Of a stretch of DNA of 64,000 nt, positions 21,847-35,799 are shown piece after piece; within the stretch, counting starts at the first letter, position 1; every line of letters starts with the position of its first letter. The stretch is taken from NCBI GenBank assembly GCA_027563935.2, contig CM050453.2:64464018-64528017 (forward strand), given 5' to 3'. The notes beneath the pieces were generated by a model. It was not told the DNA's origin. It worked only from the letters and a program-made list of their open reading frames with translations, and did no database searches. The stretch is from Costus lasius. Taxonomy: Eukaryota; Streptophyta; Magnoliopsida; Zingiberales; Costaceae. Made by a program: the position numbers and the translations under genes.

Positions 21847-22143
21847 TGAAAGTTCCCTAAGGGGGAAGGGAAACCCTAGACATGCGCATATAAAACTTGC
21901 ATGGGCGGAAGCAAGGGTTTCTAAAAGAATCGCATGCATGTCATATGATCAACTTCTTAAAAACTTGTATACAGAAGAAAATTCATACCGATGCCATTTC
22001 TTGGATGGCGTCTTGGAAGCAGAGAACAAAGTGGTTCTCCTCCAAAGCGTGCGCACACAAGGTGATAAATCGCCTACTTCCTTGTTGCTCCTTGTGCTAG
22101 CAAGGATCCAAGATCTCCTGATCGAATGAAGGGAGAAGAGATG
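21847..22143 (-). repeat. Copy C LTR, distal part
   Basis: First 297 bp (left end) of the minus-strand LTR, starting TGAAAGTTCCC. It is interrupted at 22143 by copy B and resumes at 31308 after the AGATG duplication. Confidence 0.9.
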
Positions 22144-23878
22144 TGTTGGGGTATGCCCTTAAGGCTAATGTTTGAGGCCTTGGGATTGTATCAGTATCAT
22201 GTAATAAACTCTTGTGTTTATAAAGGCATGGTTATTATTCAGGTTGTTACCTTGTCTGCTGTAATAAGTGTACTACTGAATAATGTCTCAAAGCTGTTCA
22301 GCTAGGCTGACATGCTAAATGTCCTTAGTCGATATATCTTGGTGAACATGAGACAGCCTTGATATGATTGAGACTAATATGTATTCTAATCTTATAGGAT
22401 GCTTCGAGCATGGAATAAGATGTAGACTCATGGGTACATTGGATGTACTGGACAGACCCTACTAGGATATTCAATTGCTTGTCACAATGTGAATGATCCT
22501 TGATTGCAACAAGTGGCACATGTCCTCTGACTTGAGATCACTTGTGTTTCTAAATGATGATTGTCATTGTTTTGAGGTAGTTCAATATCATTTGAAACAT
22601 AATGGTTATAGACTATCTTGGATAATGATCATGAGTCAGGTTAGGGCACTAGTGATAGATAGAGGATTGCCGTCTCCTTGTTGAAGGAGTGTGGTGTTCT
22701 ATAGGGGCCCCCTAGATGAGATGATTGAGAAAGTGTATGGCCATACCCAGGTGACTATGCTCATCTGATCTAATCATGCTCATCATATTGGAGTTACAAG
22801 CTTGACAGGCTTGTCCAATAAGAACATCCAGTGGCAAAGGAAACATGTAATGCCTAGTGAGTTGATTCACGCTTGTGTTGTGGTTTGGGTGAAGTCTTGG
22901 AAGACTCTTTCCTTTATATCGGGAGACAGTGATGTGTTGCTAGATACCCCTCACTGATCGTGATAACGTGAGTTATCGTTACCGACATTTAAAGGAAACC
23001 CTCAGGGTCGCACAATTTGGTGATATGGCTTACTTAAGTCAGATCGTGTGGACTGAATTGTTTAGGTTCAGTTTAAAGGGATAGAGACTCTGATTGTAAG
23101 TGAGATCTGGTCTGATCATGTTTGATTGATTGGGGCTTGAGATCGGTAAGCTTCGATCGAGAGAGTTGATGCTAGATCGGTGAGATCAAGAGCATCAAGA
23201 GATGAACGGTTAGATCTTGAACCCTTTGGTTCAAAGTGAGATCTAGACCATGGCTTGGGCTGGTTTAATTTGGTTCTTGAACCAAATTGAAGTGGATTAA
23301 AGTTGCTTGAACCGGTTCACAAAGGGTGAACGCTTGGTTCAAGGCGTTAGGCGTTTTTGGTTTGGTTGTGGCGCATGGCTTCATATCTTCCATTTATGGA
23401 ATGTAATGAAGGCGACTTCACCTTAACGCAAAAGCGTTTTGAACGCTCGACTTCACTCTTCTCTTCTCAACGTTCCTCTTTGGGGGCGAAAGGATTCGGA
23501 CGAGAAGGAGAAGAAGAAGGTTACTCTCGCCAAGCTTCATCTCGAAACACCCTCACGCGACAAGGATTCTTTGAAGTGCTTTTGCTAGCACAAAGGACTC
23601 AAAGAGCAAGCTATCGTCATCGGTTGTGTGCGTCACCTTTGGAGAAGGAGCACTTGAACCTTTGCTTCCAAGGCATCATCAAATCGATGGCATTGGTATG
23701 ATCTTTTAGATCTATTCCTCTTATACAAGTTGATCATATGCTTTTATGATTGCGATCCCATGAAGCCCTATCTTCCGCTTGCAAAACTCTATATGTGCGC
23801 CACAATCAGGGTTTCGGCTTCCCTCTTGAAAGGGGTTTTCTACAAGTTTCGGCCCCCCTCTTGAAAGTGGTTTCTTCA
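22144..23878 (+). repeat. 5' LTR of copy B
   Basis: 1735 bp, TGTTGGGG...TTTCTTCA. Near the right end a GC-rich hairpin unit (CCCTCTTGAAAGGGG) is duplicated. The LTR carries the promoter and polyadenylation signals, which I could not place with confidence. Confidence 0.95.
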
Positions 23879-23880
23879 AT

Positions 23881-23892
23881 TGGTATCAGAGC
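23881..23892 (+). promoter_or_regulatory. Primer binding site of copy B, tRNA-iMet
   Basis: TGGTATCAGAGC lies 2 nt after the LTR and matches the 3' end of plant initiator tRNA-Met. Confidence 0.92.
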
Positions 23893-25661
23893 ATGCGGTT
23901 GTATGTAGAATCATATGATTGCTTGTTGATTTGTGATCCTTGTTTGTGTTTAACTAGTAGATCTAGTAGTTAGCATCTTGCGCATCTCATGTTTAGTAGT
24001 GAAAAATACATGGTGTATGTTTTTACTCCCTTGCGCACGCATATATGATGAAGGAGGGCGCATGTTGAATGATGTAGGTTTTCTTAAAAACTTAATCACT
24101 TGTGCGCCTCACTAGATCTAAGTGGCGCCTACAATAAACCCTTAGATGGGTTGATGGGGTTGAAGTCACCTCTATGTTGGATCCAATAATCTGATCAGAC
24201 CATCTGACAGCCTAGATGGATCGACCAGATGGCACCTGTGCGCAAGCACAAGGTGGCCATAGGTCGATTGCATCTTAGGCGTGTAGCGAGGTCTGGTTGA
24301 GACAACCAATAAGAACACATGAGTTAGGCCCGGGGTCACACCCGCTTGCCAGAACTCATGAGGGTTGTTCAGCCCTTGGCGCATGCATGGTTGACCATTA
24401 GGTCAACGCGAGTCAGTTAGGACTTGGTGCATGCAAGGGACAGAGGATCTGACTAGATGGATGAGTGGATCCCTATCAATGGACCATTGTAAGGTTGTAG
24501 GGCTCATAAGAAAATTAAAATTGATGCCAATGGGGTTTTCAAAATTTTATTTTCTTGTTAAATGGATCACATGTTGATTTGATGCCATGTGCTTGTTTAT
24601 TTAATCTTATGTGGGTTGCCCTTTTAATGTGTGCTGTGCTGGGGCCTGCGAGCCTGGTAAATTATTATTTTGTGATCTGCGAATCACAATTTTTAATTCA
24701 TTTATAATGTGTAGTTGACCTGCGAGTCAACCTTGTCTAGATAGATTAAAATGTGTTTCTATCAGACAAGAACACAAAGGCACACATCCAAGAGGGGCAT
24801 TCACCTGGTGGCGCACCTGAGGTGCTCTTGGCGCTAGGGCCCTGGGTTGGACCAGATGAAAGGCAAAAGACCCAAGAAGAGCTAGTGAAGACTTAAAATT
24901 AGGTTAAGGTCTTACTTAGGCTCTATGGGCTTTTACCACATAAGATCCATGCTTTCTTTTTATTCCATATATAATTAGAACTGCATGAGTTTATCTTCTG
25001 CTATCACCATAGGGTTTGCATGATAGTTAAGAAGTTAAAAGACCGTTAAAATCCAACGCTAACATATCAAGCTTGTAAGCCTTCTGACGCGAAACCTCAC
25101 TGTTCTGATTATCGTTGGAGCCGTGTTGTACCCACTCAGTGGGCACGTCCATCTATCTTCAGACGGTGCGGGATTTCACCTGCGTGTTACAGAGTAGGGA
25201 TTTATCCCTTCTCGTTGCTCAGCATAGCACGTGGTGGTCCAGGGAGTAGGTCAGGTCAGCTTGACCATGTAGGCTACATATGTGGCGCATATGGTAGCAC
25301 ATGGAGGCAGCCATCTGTGGGATCAGAGACTGTGTTGTACCAACTCAGTTGGCGCAGTCTGCTGGATTGCCCAGATGAAGGGGAATCGCACGGGTTGGCG
25401 ATTGGCTGGTACAGCCTACCAGAAAATTAGTACTTGTCATCTCTGTGCATCTTATCTCGCCTGAGCGGGACGCGGAGACCAAGTATGAAATCTGGATCCC
25501 ATCTCACTAAAAGAGTGTTACTCTTTCGGACTGTTTACTAGATTTTTCAGTCAGACAAAATAGTGAGAAAAGAATCTTTCTTAAGTCCTGGATTGATTCT
25601 AGACATTGATACTGACCTTGCTGTTCTTGCATTGTTGTAGATTCCTGCAGCAACGAACACC
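23893..25661 (+). other. Copy B untranslated leader
   Basis: About 1.77 kb without a conserved protein. It repeats the paired palindromes CCCACTCAGTGGG (25131-25143) and CCAACTCAGTTGG (25340-25352), and the acceptor-like TTGTTGTAG just before gag. It also has a GTAAG in the donor-like position (about 25075). Confidence 0.75.
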
Positions 25662-28600
25662 ATGAGCTTCAATGTGCGATCCCTACTGGAAAGGGAGAAG
25701 TTTGCTGGGCCAAACTTCTCAGACTGGTTCGGACACCTTAAGATCGTTCTTAAGGCAGAGAGGAAACTGTATGTCCTCGAGACGGCTGTGCCGCCTCAAC
25801 CCGCTGCGAACGCCGCAAGGGCGGTTCGTGATGCTTATGAAAAGCACGTCAATGATAGCATTGATGTCGCTTGCCTGATGCTAGCGTCTATGACGCCACC
25901 GCTGCAGCGTCAGCATGAGGATATGTCGGCTATATAAATTATAGCGAACCTCAAGATGCTGTATGCTGCACAGGCGAGGACAGAACGCTATAATCTGACA
26001 AAGCTTTTCTTTCAGAGCAAACTGGCTGAAGGGAGCCCAGTGGGAGCTCACGTGCTCAAGATGATTGGGCACAAGGAGGCTCTGGAGAAACTGGGGCATA
26101 CCATCAACCAGGAGCTTGCTGTAGATATTATTCTGCAGTCTCTTCCGCCTTCTTTCGATGCGTTCATCATTAGCTTTAATATGAACAAAATCGATTGTAC
26201 TCCGGCAGAGCTGCTGAATATGCTCTTGACAACTGAGGAGACTCTGAAGGGAAAGCCTTCAACCTCTGTCTTAATGGTTCCTTCCAGGAACAAGAAGAAG
26301 GGGAAGAAGGACAAAGCCCCTGTCAAGAACTACAGTAAGGCTCTGAAACAAAAGGTTAAGCGGGCGAAGGACAATAGGTGTTTCCACTGTGGCCAGCTGG
26401 GTCACTGGAAAAAGGACTGTAAAGCGCTCCAAGGAGATAAGAGGGGAAGCATCGCTTCTGGCTCAGGTATATATGTGACTGAGGTCATGTTATCTTCTTC
26501 TTCTATTTCATGGGTGTTGGACACTGCATGTGGAGTTCACATTTGTTCAAATGTACAGGAACTCAAGAGAAGAAGGCAGGTGGGACAGCATGAGGTAGAC
26601 CTACGCGTTGGAAACGGGGCACGGGTTGCTGCTGTTGCTGTAGGAGACTATTTCATTTCTTTACCATCTGGCATTGTATTGGAATTAAACAATTGTTATT
26701 TTGTACCCAGTATAACCAAGAATATTATCTCAATTCCTGCTCTTGTCAGGAAAGGATTTGCCTTTGAATGCAATATTTCAAAGTGTGTACTTTCTCTTGA
26801 TAATATTGTTTATGCTACTGGTTCAATTAACAATGGGTTATTCATGTTGGACATGGAATATTCTATACAAAACATTGATAATAAGAAAGCCAAGTATGCT
26901 GAAGACAGCACCTTGTTATGGCATAGTCGTTTAGGCCATATTAACAAGAAGCGCATTAAGCGGTTGCATGATCATGGACTGCTGGGATCATTCTCCTATG
27001 AGGAGATTGATACATGCAAAGCTTGTTTAATGGGTAAAATGACGAAGTCACCTTTTCTTAACAAAGGTCAAAGGGCTTCAGGTTTACTTGACCGTATACA
27101 CAGTGATGTGTGTGGGCCATTTAGTAAACATGCCAGAGGTGGCTATCAGTACTTCATTACATTTACTGATGATTTCAGTAGATATGGTTATGTCTATCTT
27201 ATGAGACATAAGAGTGAATCCTTTGACAAGTTCAAAGAGTTCAAGAATGAAGTACAGAATCAGCTAGGCCGAAATATCAAGGCACTTCGTTCTGATCGAG
27301 GTGGAGAATACCTGAGTCATGCGTTTACTAACTATCTGAAGGAGTGTGGGATTATCTCACAGCTCACTCCGCCAGGAACACCGCAATGGAATGGTGTGTC
27401 CGAGAGGAGAAATAGAACATTACTTGATATGGTTCGTTCTATGATGAGTCAGGCTACTCTTCCATATTCCTTTTGGGGATTTGCACTGGAAACAGCTGCA
27501 AAGGTACTAAACCGAGTGCCATCCAAGGCAGTTTCAAAGACTCCATATGAGTTATGGTATGGGAAACAGCCGAGCTTGACATTTATCAGAATCTGGGGTT
27601 GCGAGGCTTATGTCAAAAAGCTCGCCTCTGGGAAACTAGAGAGCAGATCTGAGAAATGTATCTTTGTCGGTTACCCTAAGGAAACTAAGGGTTATTATTT
27701 CTACGATCCCAAAGAGAACAAAGTATTTGTTGCTCGGACGGCCATATTTCTTGAGAAGGAGTTTCTTCTGCAAGAGGCCAGTGGGAGAGAAATAAAGCTG
27801 GATGAGAATCCAGAGGAAGGACAAAGTAGTCAAGCACAGTTGGATGAGCCTGAGCCGGCAGAATAGGTTACTGAACAACCTGAGGCTCAGATATCACGGG
27901 AACCGCGAAGATCGGGAAGGATCCGTCGTCAGCCTGAGCGCTATGACGGAGTCTACATCATTGAGAATGATGAACCCCTCACTTATGCGGATGCGGTCAG
28001 TGGACCGGAGTCAGCTAGATGGCTTGAAGCTATGCGAGCCGAGATGGACTCCATGTCAGATAACCAAGTCTGGGATTTGGTTGCTCCGCCTCCGGGAGTA
28101 ATCCCTATAGGCTGTAAATGGATCTTCAAGAAGAAGATTGACATGGATGGTAACGTGGTTACCTATAAAGGCAGGCTAGTTGCGAAAGGTTTCAAACAAA
28201 TCTACGGGATAGATTATGATGAAACTTTCTCTCCTATAGCCATGTTTAAGTCTATTCGGATTCTTTTCGCGATAGCTGCATATTATGATTATGAGATCTG
28301 GCAGATGGATGTGAAAAACAGCTTTCCTTAATGGAAATCTGGATGAGGATGTGTATATGACACAACCTGAAGGTTTCACTAATCCATCAGATCGTCATAA
28401 AATATGCAAACTAAAGAAGTCCATTTATGGACTGAAACAAGCATCTAGAAGCTGGAATATTCGTTTTGATGAATCAATCTCTGAGTTTGGTTTCATCAAG
28501 AACGAAGATGACCCGTGTGTATATAAGAGGTTTAGTGGGAGCGTGATTACATTCCTAGTCCTCTACGTCGATGATATCTTGATCATTGGAAATGGTATTC

Positions 28601-29547
28601 CAGAAATGCATGCGGTTAAGGCATGGCCAAGGAAATGTTTCCAGATGAAAGATTTAGGAGAAGCAGCCTATGTATTAGGTGTGAAGATCTACAGGGATAG
28701 ATCTAAGAGGCTTCTCGGGCTGTGCCAGAGTACTTACATCGATAAGGTCCTGGAAAGATTCCATTTAGAGAAATCTAAAAGGGGATATCTTCCAGTCAGA
28801 CATGGTCTGAATCTTTCGAAGAGTCAGTGTCCACAAACACAGACTGAGAAAGATGAAATGGACAATACGCCTTATGCTTCGGCTATTGGGTCCATTATGT
28901 ATGCGATGTTGTGTACTCGCCCAGACGTCGCTTACGGGTTAAGCGTGACCAGTCGTTTCCAAAGTAATCCAGGACAGGCACACTGGATTGCAGTCAAGAA
29001 CATCTTAAAATATCTGCGGAGGACCAAAGATATGTTCTTGATATATGGTGGTCAGGAAGAACTCAGTATAGAAGGATATACTGACGCTTCGTTCCAGTCG
29101 GACCAGGATGATTTCCGATCGCAATCAGGCTATGTTTTTAGCTTGAATGGTGGAGCAGTGGTGTGGAAGAGTTTCAAATAGTCAACTGTTGCTGATTCCA
29201 CAACAGAAGCCGAGTATGTTGCAGCCTCGGAAGCATCCAAGGAGGCAGTGTGGATTCGTAAGTTCGTGAGAGAACTTGGTGTTGTTCCTTCGAGTGTCGA
29301 TCCTTTGGTTATCTTCTGTGATAACACTGGAGCCATCGCACAAGCAAAGGAACCACGGTAGCACCAGAAGTCCAAGCACATACAGAGACGGTTTCACTTG
29401 ATCCGGGAGATCATTGATCGTGGCGAGATCAAAATCTGCAAGGTTCATACAGACGACAATCTGGCTGACCCGCTTACCAAGCCTCTGGCGCAGCAGAAGC
29501 ATGAGAAGCACTGTAATAACATGGGTTTGAGATTTCTCAACCATTAG
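25662..29547 (+). pseudogene. Copy B gag-pol, five lesions
   Basis: Same domain order and length as the copy A polyprotein. Breaks: TAA at 25935-25937 in gag (GAG in copy E); TAG at 27864-27866 between integrase and RT (CAG elsewhere); one extra A in the run 28314-28318, just before TAFLNG of RT; TAG at 29179-29181 and TAG at 29359-29361 in RNase H. Between them lie long open stretches, including 25956-27866 (zinc knuckle, protease, integrase with intact triad) and 28351-29181 (RT with YVDD). Two of the stops are C-to-T changes in CAG. No complete Gag can be made. Confidence 0.93.
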
Positions 29548-29567
29548 ATTAAGTGCAAGTGGGAGAT

Positions 29568-31302
29568 TGTTGGGGTATGCCCTTAAGGCTAATGTTTGAG
29601 GCCTTGGGATTGTATCAGTATCATATAATAAGCTCTTGTGTTTATAAAGGCATGGTTATTATTCAGGTTGTTACCTTGTCTGCTGTAATAAGTGTACTAC
29701 TGAATAATGTCTCAAAGCTGTTCAGCTAGGCTGACATGCTAAATGTCCTTAGTCGATATATCTTGGTGAACATGAGACAGCCTTGATATGATTGAGACTA
29801 ATATGTATTCTAATCTTATAGGATGCTTCGAGCATGGAATAAGATGTAGACTCATGGGTACATTGGATGTACTGGACAGACCCTACTAGGATATTCAATT
29901 GCTTGTCACAATGTGAATGATCCTTGATTGCAACAAGTGGCACATGTCCTCTGACTTGAGATCACTTGTGTTTCTAAATGATGATTGTCATTGTTTTGAG
30001 GTAGTTCAATATCATTTGAAACATAATGGTTATAGACTATCTTGGATAATGATCATGAGTCAGGTTAGGGCACTAGTGATAGATAGAGGATTGCCGTCTC
30101 CTTGTTGAAGGAGTGTGGTGTTCTATAGGGGCCCCCTAGATGAGATGATTGAGAAAGTGTATGGCCATACCCAGGTGACTATGCTCATCTGATCTAATCA
30201 TGCTCATCATATTGGAGTTACAAGCTTGACAGGCTTGTCCAATAAGAACATCCAGTGGCAAAGGAAACATGTAATGCCTAGTGAGTTGATTCACGCTTGT
30301 GCTGTGGTTTGGGTGAAGTCTTGGAAGACTCTTTCCTTTATATCGGGAGACAGTGATGTGTTGCTAGATACCCCTCACTGATCGTGATAACGTGAGTTAT
30401 CGTTACCGACATTTAAAGGAAACCCTCAGGGTCGCACAATTTGGTGATATGGCTTACTTAAGTCAGATCGTGTGGACTGAATTGTTTAGGTTCAGTTTAA
30501 AGGGATAGAGACTCTGATTGTAAGTGAGATCTGGTCTGATCATGTTTGATTGATTGGGGCTTGAGATCGGTAAGCTTCGATCGAGAGAGTTGATGCTAGA
30601 TCGGTGAGATCAAGAGCATCAAGAGATGAACGGTTAGATCTTGAACCCTTTGGTTCAAAGTGAGATCTAGACCATGGCTTGGGCTGGTTTAATTTGGTTC
30701 TTGAACCAAATTGAAGTGGATTAAAGTTGCTTGAACCGGTTCACAAAGGGTGAACGCTTGGTTCAAGGCGTTAGGTGTTTTTGGTTTGGTTGTGGCGCAT
30801 GGCTTCATATCTTCCATTTATGGAATGTAATGAAGGCGACTTCACCTTAACGCAAAAGCGTTTTGAACGCTCGACTTCACTCTTCTCTTCTCAACGTTCC
30901 TCTTTGGGGGCGAAAGGATTCGGACGAGAAGGAGAAGAAGAAGGTTACTCTCGCCAAGCTTCATCTCGAAACACTCTCACGCGACAAGGATTCTTTGAAG
31001 TGCTTTTGCTAGCACAAAGGACTCAAAGAGCAAGCTATCGTCATCGGTTGTGTGAGTCACCTTTGGAGAAGGAGCACTTGAACCTTTGCTTCCAAGGCAT
31101 CATCAAATCGATGGCATTGGTATGATCTTTTAGATCTATTCCTCTTATACAAGTTGATCATATGCTTTTATGATTGCGATCCCATGAAGCCCTATCTTCC
31201 GCTTGCAAAACTCTATATGTGCGCCACAATCAGGGTTTCGGCTTCCCTCTTGAAAGGGGTTTTCTACAAGTTTCGGCCCCCCTCTTGAAAGGGGTTTCTT
31301 CA
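29568..31302 (+). repeat. 3' LTR of copy B
   Basis: 1735 bp, the same length as the 5' LTR. It starts after the polypurine tract and ends TTTCTTCA, followed by AGATG. Differences from the 5' LTR include CATATAATAAG for CATGTAATAAA and AAAGGGG for AAAGTGG near the end. Confidence 0.95.
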
Positions 31303-31307
31303 AGATG

Positions 31308-32693
31308 ATCTTTCTTGCTTGGTCGAATCCTTCTCTTGTCGTCAACACTCACACACGAGAGTGAGTCGTAGTGAGCAAGGGGGGTGAGAGGCGAGAATAG
31401 GGAGACCTATTCGAACGTGAGGCGTGGTCTCATTTTGAGATCATGGCTTCTAAAAATAGCAAGCCACCACATGCGATCATGTGTTCACACCAAGTGAACG
31501 ATCGCAATTTCCTCTCCCCTTGAACCATGCGCTCACTTGATGAGCCGGTTCATTTCATTTGGTTCAAGGACCAAATTAAGCCAAGCCTTGATCCAGATCA
31601 CAATAAACCAAAAGGCTCAAGATCTGACCATTCATCTCTTGATGCTCTTGATCTCACCGATCTAGCATCCAATCTCTTGATCGAAGCTTACCGATCTCAA
31701 GCCCTAATCAATCAAACATGATCAGACCAGATCTCACTTACAATCAGAGTTTAAATCCCATTAAACTGAACCAAAACAATTCAGTCCACACGATCTGACT
31801 CAAGTAAGCTATATCATCAAATTGTGCGACCCTAAGGGTTTCCTTTAAATGTCGGTAACGATAACTCACGTTATCACGATCAGTGAGGGGTATCTAGCAA
31901 CACATCACTGTCTCCCGATATAAAGGAAAGAGTCTTCCAAGACTACACCCAAACCACAGCACAAGTGTGAACCCAAGTCACTTGACATATGTGTTTCCTT
32001 TGCCACTGGATGTTCTTATTGGACAAGCGTGTCAAGCCTGTAATTCCAATATGATGAGAATGATTAGATCAGATGAACATAGTCATCTGGGTATGGCCAT
32101 ACACTTTCTCAATCATCTCATCCAGGGGGCCCCTATAGAACATCACACTCCAATCAGGGAGACGGCAATCCTATATCTATCACTAGTGCCCTAACATGAC
32201 TCATGCTCACTATCCAAGATAGTCTGTAACCATTATGTTTCAAATGATATTGAACTACCTCAAAATAATGCCAATCATCATTTAGAAACACAAGTGATCT
32301 CAAGTCAGAGGAAATATGCCACTTGTTTGCATACAAGGATTATTCACATTGTGACAAGCAATTGAATATCCTAAGTAGGGTCTGTCCAGTACATCCAATG
32401 TACCCATGAGTCTACATCTTATTCCATGCTCGAAGCATCCTATAAGATTAGAACACATATTAGTCTCAATCATATCAAGGTTGTCTCATGTTCACCAAGA
32501 TATCTCGACTAAGGACAAAACTGCATGTCAGCCAAGCTGAACAGCATTGAGACATTATTCAGAAGTATACATATTGCAGCAGATGATGTAACAACCTGAA
32601 TAACAACCATTGCCTTTATAAACATAGAGTTTATACATGATACTGATATAATCCCAAGGCCTCAAACATTAGCCTTAAGGGCATACCCCAACA
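31308..32693 (-). repeat. Copy C LTR, proximal part
   Basis: Remaining 1386 bp of the minus-strand LTR interrupted by copy B, ending CATACCCCAACA. Joined to 21847-22143 it gives about 1683 bp, a normal family length. Confidence 0.92.
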
Positions 32694-32713
32694 ATCTCCC
32701 ACTTGCACTTAAT

Positions 32714-34556
32714 CTAATGGTTGAGAAATCTCAAACCCATATTATTACAGTGCTCCACATGCTTCTGCTGCGCCAGAGGCTTTGTAAGCGGGTCAGCTAG
32801 ATTGTCATCTGTATGAACCTTGCAGACTTTGATCTCGCCATGATCAATGATCTCCCGGATCAAGTGAAACCTTCTCTGTATGTGCTTGGACTTCTGGTGC
32901 GACCGTGGTTCCTTTGCTTGTGCTATTGCTCCAGTGTTATCACAGAAGATAACCAAAGGATCTGCACTCGAAGGAACAACACCAAGTTCCTGATCGAACT
33001 TACGAATCCACACTGCCTCCTTGGATGCTTCTGAGGCTGCAACATACTCGGCTTCTGTTGTGGAATCAGCAACAATTGACTGTTTGAAACTTTTCCACAC
33101 CACTGCACCTCCATTCAAGCTAAAAACATAGCCTGATTGCGATCGGAAATCATCCTGGTCAGATTGGAATGAAGCGTCAGTATATCCTTCAATACTGAGT
33201 TCTTCCTGACCTCCATATATCAAGAACATATCTTTGGTCCTCCGATGATATTTCAAAATGTTCTTGACTGCAATCCAGTGTGCCTTCCCTGGATTACTTT
33301 GGAATCGACTGGTCACGCTTAACCCGTAAGCAACGTCTGGGCGAGTACACAACATCGCATACATAATGGACCCAATAGCCGAAGCATAAGGCGTATTGTC
33401 GATTTCATCTTTCTCAGTCTGTGTTTGTGGACACTGACTCTTTGAAAGATTCAGAACATGTCTGACTGGAAGATATCCTCTTTTAGAATTTTCTAAATGG
33501 AATCTCTCCAGGACTTTATCGATGTAAGTACTCTGGCACAGCCCGAGAAGCCTCTTAGATCTATCTCTGTAGATCTTCACACCTAATACATAGGCTGCTT
33601 CTCCTAAATCTTTCATCTGGAAACATTTTCTTAACCATGCCTTGACGGCATGTAGTTCAGGAATATCGTTTCCAATGATTAAGATATCATCGACGTAGAG
33701 GACTAGGAAAGTAATCACGCTCCCAATAAACCTCTTATATACACACGGGTCATCTTCATTCTTGATGAAACCAAACTTACAGATTGCTTCATCAAAACGA
33801 ATATTCCAGCTTCTTGATGCTTGTTTAAGTCCATAAATGGACTTCTTTAACTTGCATATTTTATGACGATCTGATGGATTAGTGAAACCTTCAGGTTGTG
33901 TCATATACACATCCTCTTCTAATTTTCCATTAAGGAAAGCGGTCTTCACGTCCATTTGCTAGATCTCATAATCATAATATGCCGCTATCGCGAGAATAAT
34001 TCGAATAGACTTGAACATGGCTACAGGAGAGAAAGTTTCATCATAATCTATCCCGTAGATTTGTTTGAAACCTTTCGCAACTAGCCTGCCTTTATAAGTA
34101 ACCACATTACCATCCATGTCAATCTTCTTCTTGAAGATCCATTTACAGCCTATAGGGATTACTCCCAGAGGCGGATCAACCAAATCCCAAACTTGGTTAT
34201 CTAACATGGAGTCCATCTCGGCTCGCATAGCTTCAAGCCATCTCGCTGATTCCGGTCCACTGACCGCATCCGCATAAGTGAGGGGTTCATCATCAATGAT
34301 GTAGACTCCGTCATAGCGCTCAGGCTGTCGATGGATCCTTCCTGATCTTCGCGGTTCCCGTGATATCTGAGCCTCAGGTTGTTCTGTAACCTGATCTACT
34401 GGCTCAGGGTCATCCAACTGTGCTTGACTACTTTGTCCTTCTTCTGGATTCTCATCCAGCTTTATTTCTCTCCCACTGGCTTCTTGCAGAAGAAATTCTT
34501 TCTCAAGAAAAATAGCCGTCCGAGCAACAAATACTTTGTTCTCTTTGGGATCGTAG
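32714..34556 (-). pseudogene. Copy C pol fragment (RT and RNase H)
   Basis: Read on the minus strand, it covers the linker after integrase (PEAQISREPRRSGRI), RT and RNase H to GLRFLNH. It is open from the D junction (34556) to a TAG at 33961-33959, where the Trp of EIWQMD is TGG elsewhere. It is open again from 33955 to 32714, including YVDD and TDASFQ. Gag, protease and integrase are lost: the frame continues for only 28 bp at 45343-45370 beyond solo LTR D, then meets copy F. It is not functional. Confidence 0.92.
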
Positions 34557-35799
34557 TGTTGGGGTATGCCCTTAAGGCTAATGTTTGAGGCCTTGGGATT
34601 GTATCAGTATCTTGTATAAACTTTATGTTTATAAAGGCAATGGTTGTTATTCAGGTTGTTACATCATCTGCTGCAATATGTATACTTCTGAATAATGTCT
34701 CAATGCTATTCAGCTTGGCTGACATGCAGTATAGTCCTTAGTCAAAATATCTTGGTGAACATGAGACAGCCTTGATATGATTGAGACTAATATGTGTTCT
34801 AATCTTATAGGATGCTTCGAGCATGGAATAAGATGTAGACTCATAGGTACATTGGATGTACTGGACAGACCCTGCAAGGATATTCAATTGCTTGTCACAA
34901 TGTGAATAATCCTTGTATGCAAACAAGTGGCATATTTCCTCTAACTTGAGATCACTTGTGTTTCTAAATGATGATTGGCATTATTTTGAGGTAGTTCAAT
35001 ATCATTTGAAATATATTGGTTATAGACTATCTTGGATAATGAGCATGAGTCATGTTAGGGCACCAGTGATAGACATAGGATTGCCGTCTCCTTGTTTGGA
35101 GTGTATTGTTCTATAGGGGCCCCCCTTGGATGAGATGATTGAGAAAGTATATGGCCATACCCAGATGACTATGATCATCTGATCTAATCATTCTCATCAT
35201 ATTGGAATTACAGGCTTGACACGCTTGTCCAATAAGAACGTCCAGTGGCAAAGGAAACACATATGTCAAGTGACTTGGGTTCACACTTGTGCTGTGGTTT
35301 GGGTGTAGTCTTGGAAGACTCTTTTCTTTATATCGGGAGACAGTGATGTGTTGCTAGATACCTCTCACTGATCGTGATAACGTAAGTTATCATTACCGAC
35401 ATTTAAAGGAAACCCTTAGGGTCGCACAATTTGATGATATGGCTTACTTATGTCAGATCGTGTGGACTGAATTGTTTTGGTTCAGTTTAAAGGAGTTTAG
35501 ACTCTGATTAGAAGTGAGATCTGGTCTGATCATGTTTGATTGATTAGGGCTTGAGATCGGTAAGCTTCGATCGAGAGATCTGATGCTAGATCGATGAGAT
35601 CAAGAGCATCAAGTGATGTGTGGTTAGATCTTGAACCCTTTTTGGTTTAATGAGATCTAGACCATGTCTTGACTTGGTCTTGGTTTGATTTGGTTGTTGA
35701 ACCAAAGTCAATTGAACCGGTTCACTTATGTGAACGCATGGTTCAAGTGATGGGGCGGTTTTGATTAGTTCACTAAGCGTGAACGTGTGGAGTGAAGAC

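Larger units (their letters stand above)
22144..31302 (+). mobile_element. Copia-1 copy B, full length but coding-defective
   Basis: A 9159-bp complete element with two 1735-bp LTRs, an initiator-Met primer site and a polypurine tract. It is flanked by perfect AGATG duplications (22139-22143 and 31303-31307). By eye the LTRs differ at only about seven sites, so insertion is recent. Its gag-pol, however, carries five lesions. It must have been moved by proteins from another copy, or gained all its lesions quickly afterwards. Confidence 0.95.

Noticed and set aside
23357..23701. 114-codon frame in the 5' LTR of B, repeated at 30775-31125 in the 3' LTR
   Set aside because: Lies wholly in the LTR and is present twice only because the LTR is; it is not preserved in the LTRs of A or E.
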